Source: an uncultured Flavobacteriales bacterium
Lineage (GTDB): Bacteria > Bacteroidota > Bacteroidia > Flavobacteriales_D > Crocinitomicaceae
Length of the DNA stretch: 15,027 bases
Reading direction: 5' to 3'
Assembly (NCBI GenBank): GCA_903879765.1
Contig: CAIRMS010000253.1
Coordinates: 1-15,027, forward strand
The notes under the pieces were generated by a model. That model was not told where the DNA came from and made no database searches. It worked only from the letters and a program-made list of their open reading frames with translations. Positions 14,628 through 15,027 of the stretch are shown in pieces. Position 1 is the first letter of the stretch, and each line of letters starts with the position of its first letter. Position numbers and translations under genes: made by a program.

Positions 14628-15027
14628 TCAGAAATTTGGAGATAGTGCGTGAGAGCGATAGAAATCTTCGATATATGCAACCGCTTCATTCGCTGTATCG
14701 ACTAGTTTATACAATTCAATGTCCGTTGCTGAAATATTGTTTTCTTTCCATAGCATTGTTTCTTCTACCCATTTCAATAAGCCAATCCAATAGGACGTGC
14801 CAACAAGAACAATAGGTCTTTTGGTAATTTTTTTTGTTTGGATTAAGGTCATTGCCTCGAAAAACTCATCTAGAGTTCCAAATCCGCCCGGTAAAATAAC
14901 AAAGGCTTGAGAATACTTTACAAATATGACCTTTCGAACGAAGAAATAATTGAATTCCAGGTTGTGTTCTTGATCGATATAGGGATTGTGATTCTGTTCA
15001 AATGGAAGATCAATGTTGAGTCCGACA
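14628..15027 (-). CDS. LOG-family protein (TIGR00730), C-terminal part (cut by window edge)
   Basis: The final 132 codons of a LOG-family protein run from the window edge to a TGA at 14630-14628. The visible start VGLNIDLPFEQNHNPYID matches the family segment before the active site. FVKYSQAFVILPGGFGTLDE contains the signature PGGxGTxxE (PGGFGT followed by L-D-E), which binds the phosphoribose. The family hydrolyses cytokinin riboside 5'-monophosphates or, in bacteria, plain nucleoside monophosphates such as AMP. The N-terminal half is outside the window. The C-terminus ends in AYIEDFYRSHALSPNF. The gene lies 27 nt before the PASTA gene on the same strand and may be the upstream member of that operon. 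A purine-salvage gene (apt) is far downstream in a separate unit, so no functional link is claimed. Confidence 0.92.
   Translation of the reverse strand, partial: VGLNIDLPFEQNHNPYIDQEHNLEFNYFFVRKVIFVKYSQAFVILPGGFGTLDEFFEAMTLIQTKKITKRPIVLVGTSYWIGLLKWVEETMLWKENNISATDIELYKLVDTANEAVAYIEDFYRSHALSPNF

Noticed and set aside
1..15027. CRISPR array, tRNA, insertion sequence, integrase, toxin-antitoxin or defence island
   Set aside because: No gap exceeds 100 nt, no spaced repeats or cloverleaf-like segments were seen, and every gene belongs to a metabolic, envelope, transport or translation family.

Overview
The window looks like a housekeeping stretch of a chromosome from the phylum Bacteroidota, most likely order Flavobacteriales. 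Four things point there. One secreted protein ends in a type A sorting domain of the type IX secretion system (T9SS). An OmpA protein has the four-domain layout of the T9SS-associated protein PorE. A DUF2851 gene is present. Several gaps carry promoters of the Bacteroidota form (TTTG, about 19 nt, TAnnTTTG), and classical Shine-Dalgarno sequences are almost absent. The DNA is AT-rich. Genus is not resolvable by eye.

All thirteen genes lie on the minus strand, so transcription runs from high to low coordinates. At the high end is the C-terminal part of a LOG-family protein (14628-15027), followed by a tightly packed group: a membrane-anchored PASTA protein, a T9SS cargo protein and an RluD-type pseudouridine synthase. 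These are separated by 1 nt and by a 4-nt ATGA overlap. The PorE-like gene has its own candidate promoter and ends 3 nt before a strong intrinsic terminator (8266-8294).

Next comes a cassette of DUF2851, PspC and an RmlD-like reductase, joined by two ATGA overlaps. Its first gene appears to lack an ATG start. Two APC-superfamily amino acid transporters follow (4379-5944 and 2852-4288). They are separated by a terminator whose loop also supplies the -33 element of a candidate promoter for the second transporter.

The low end holds a probable operon of a membrane-anchored helix-hairpin-helix protein, adenine phosphoribosyltransferase (apt) and an acyl-CoA dehydrogenase. Finally there is the start of rpsU (ribosomal protein bS21), with a near-perfect promoter beginning immediately beside the stop codon of the dehydrogenase gene.

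Every non-coding gap is under 100 nt. I saw no tRNA, rRNA, CRISPR array, insertion sequence, integrase or phage gene, and no broken gene. I do not see a convincing undescribed defence or mobile system. The most unusual points are the coupled DUF2851-PspC-reductase cassette, the T9SS cargo embedded between PASTA and RluD genes, the promoter nested in a terminator, and two genes without an ATG start.
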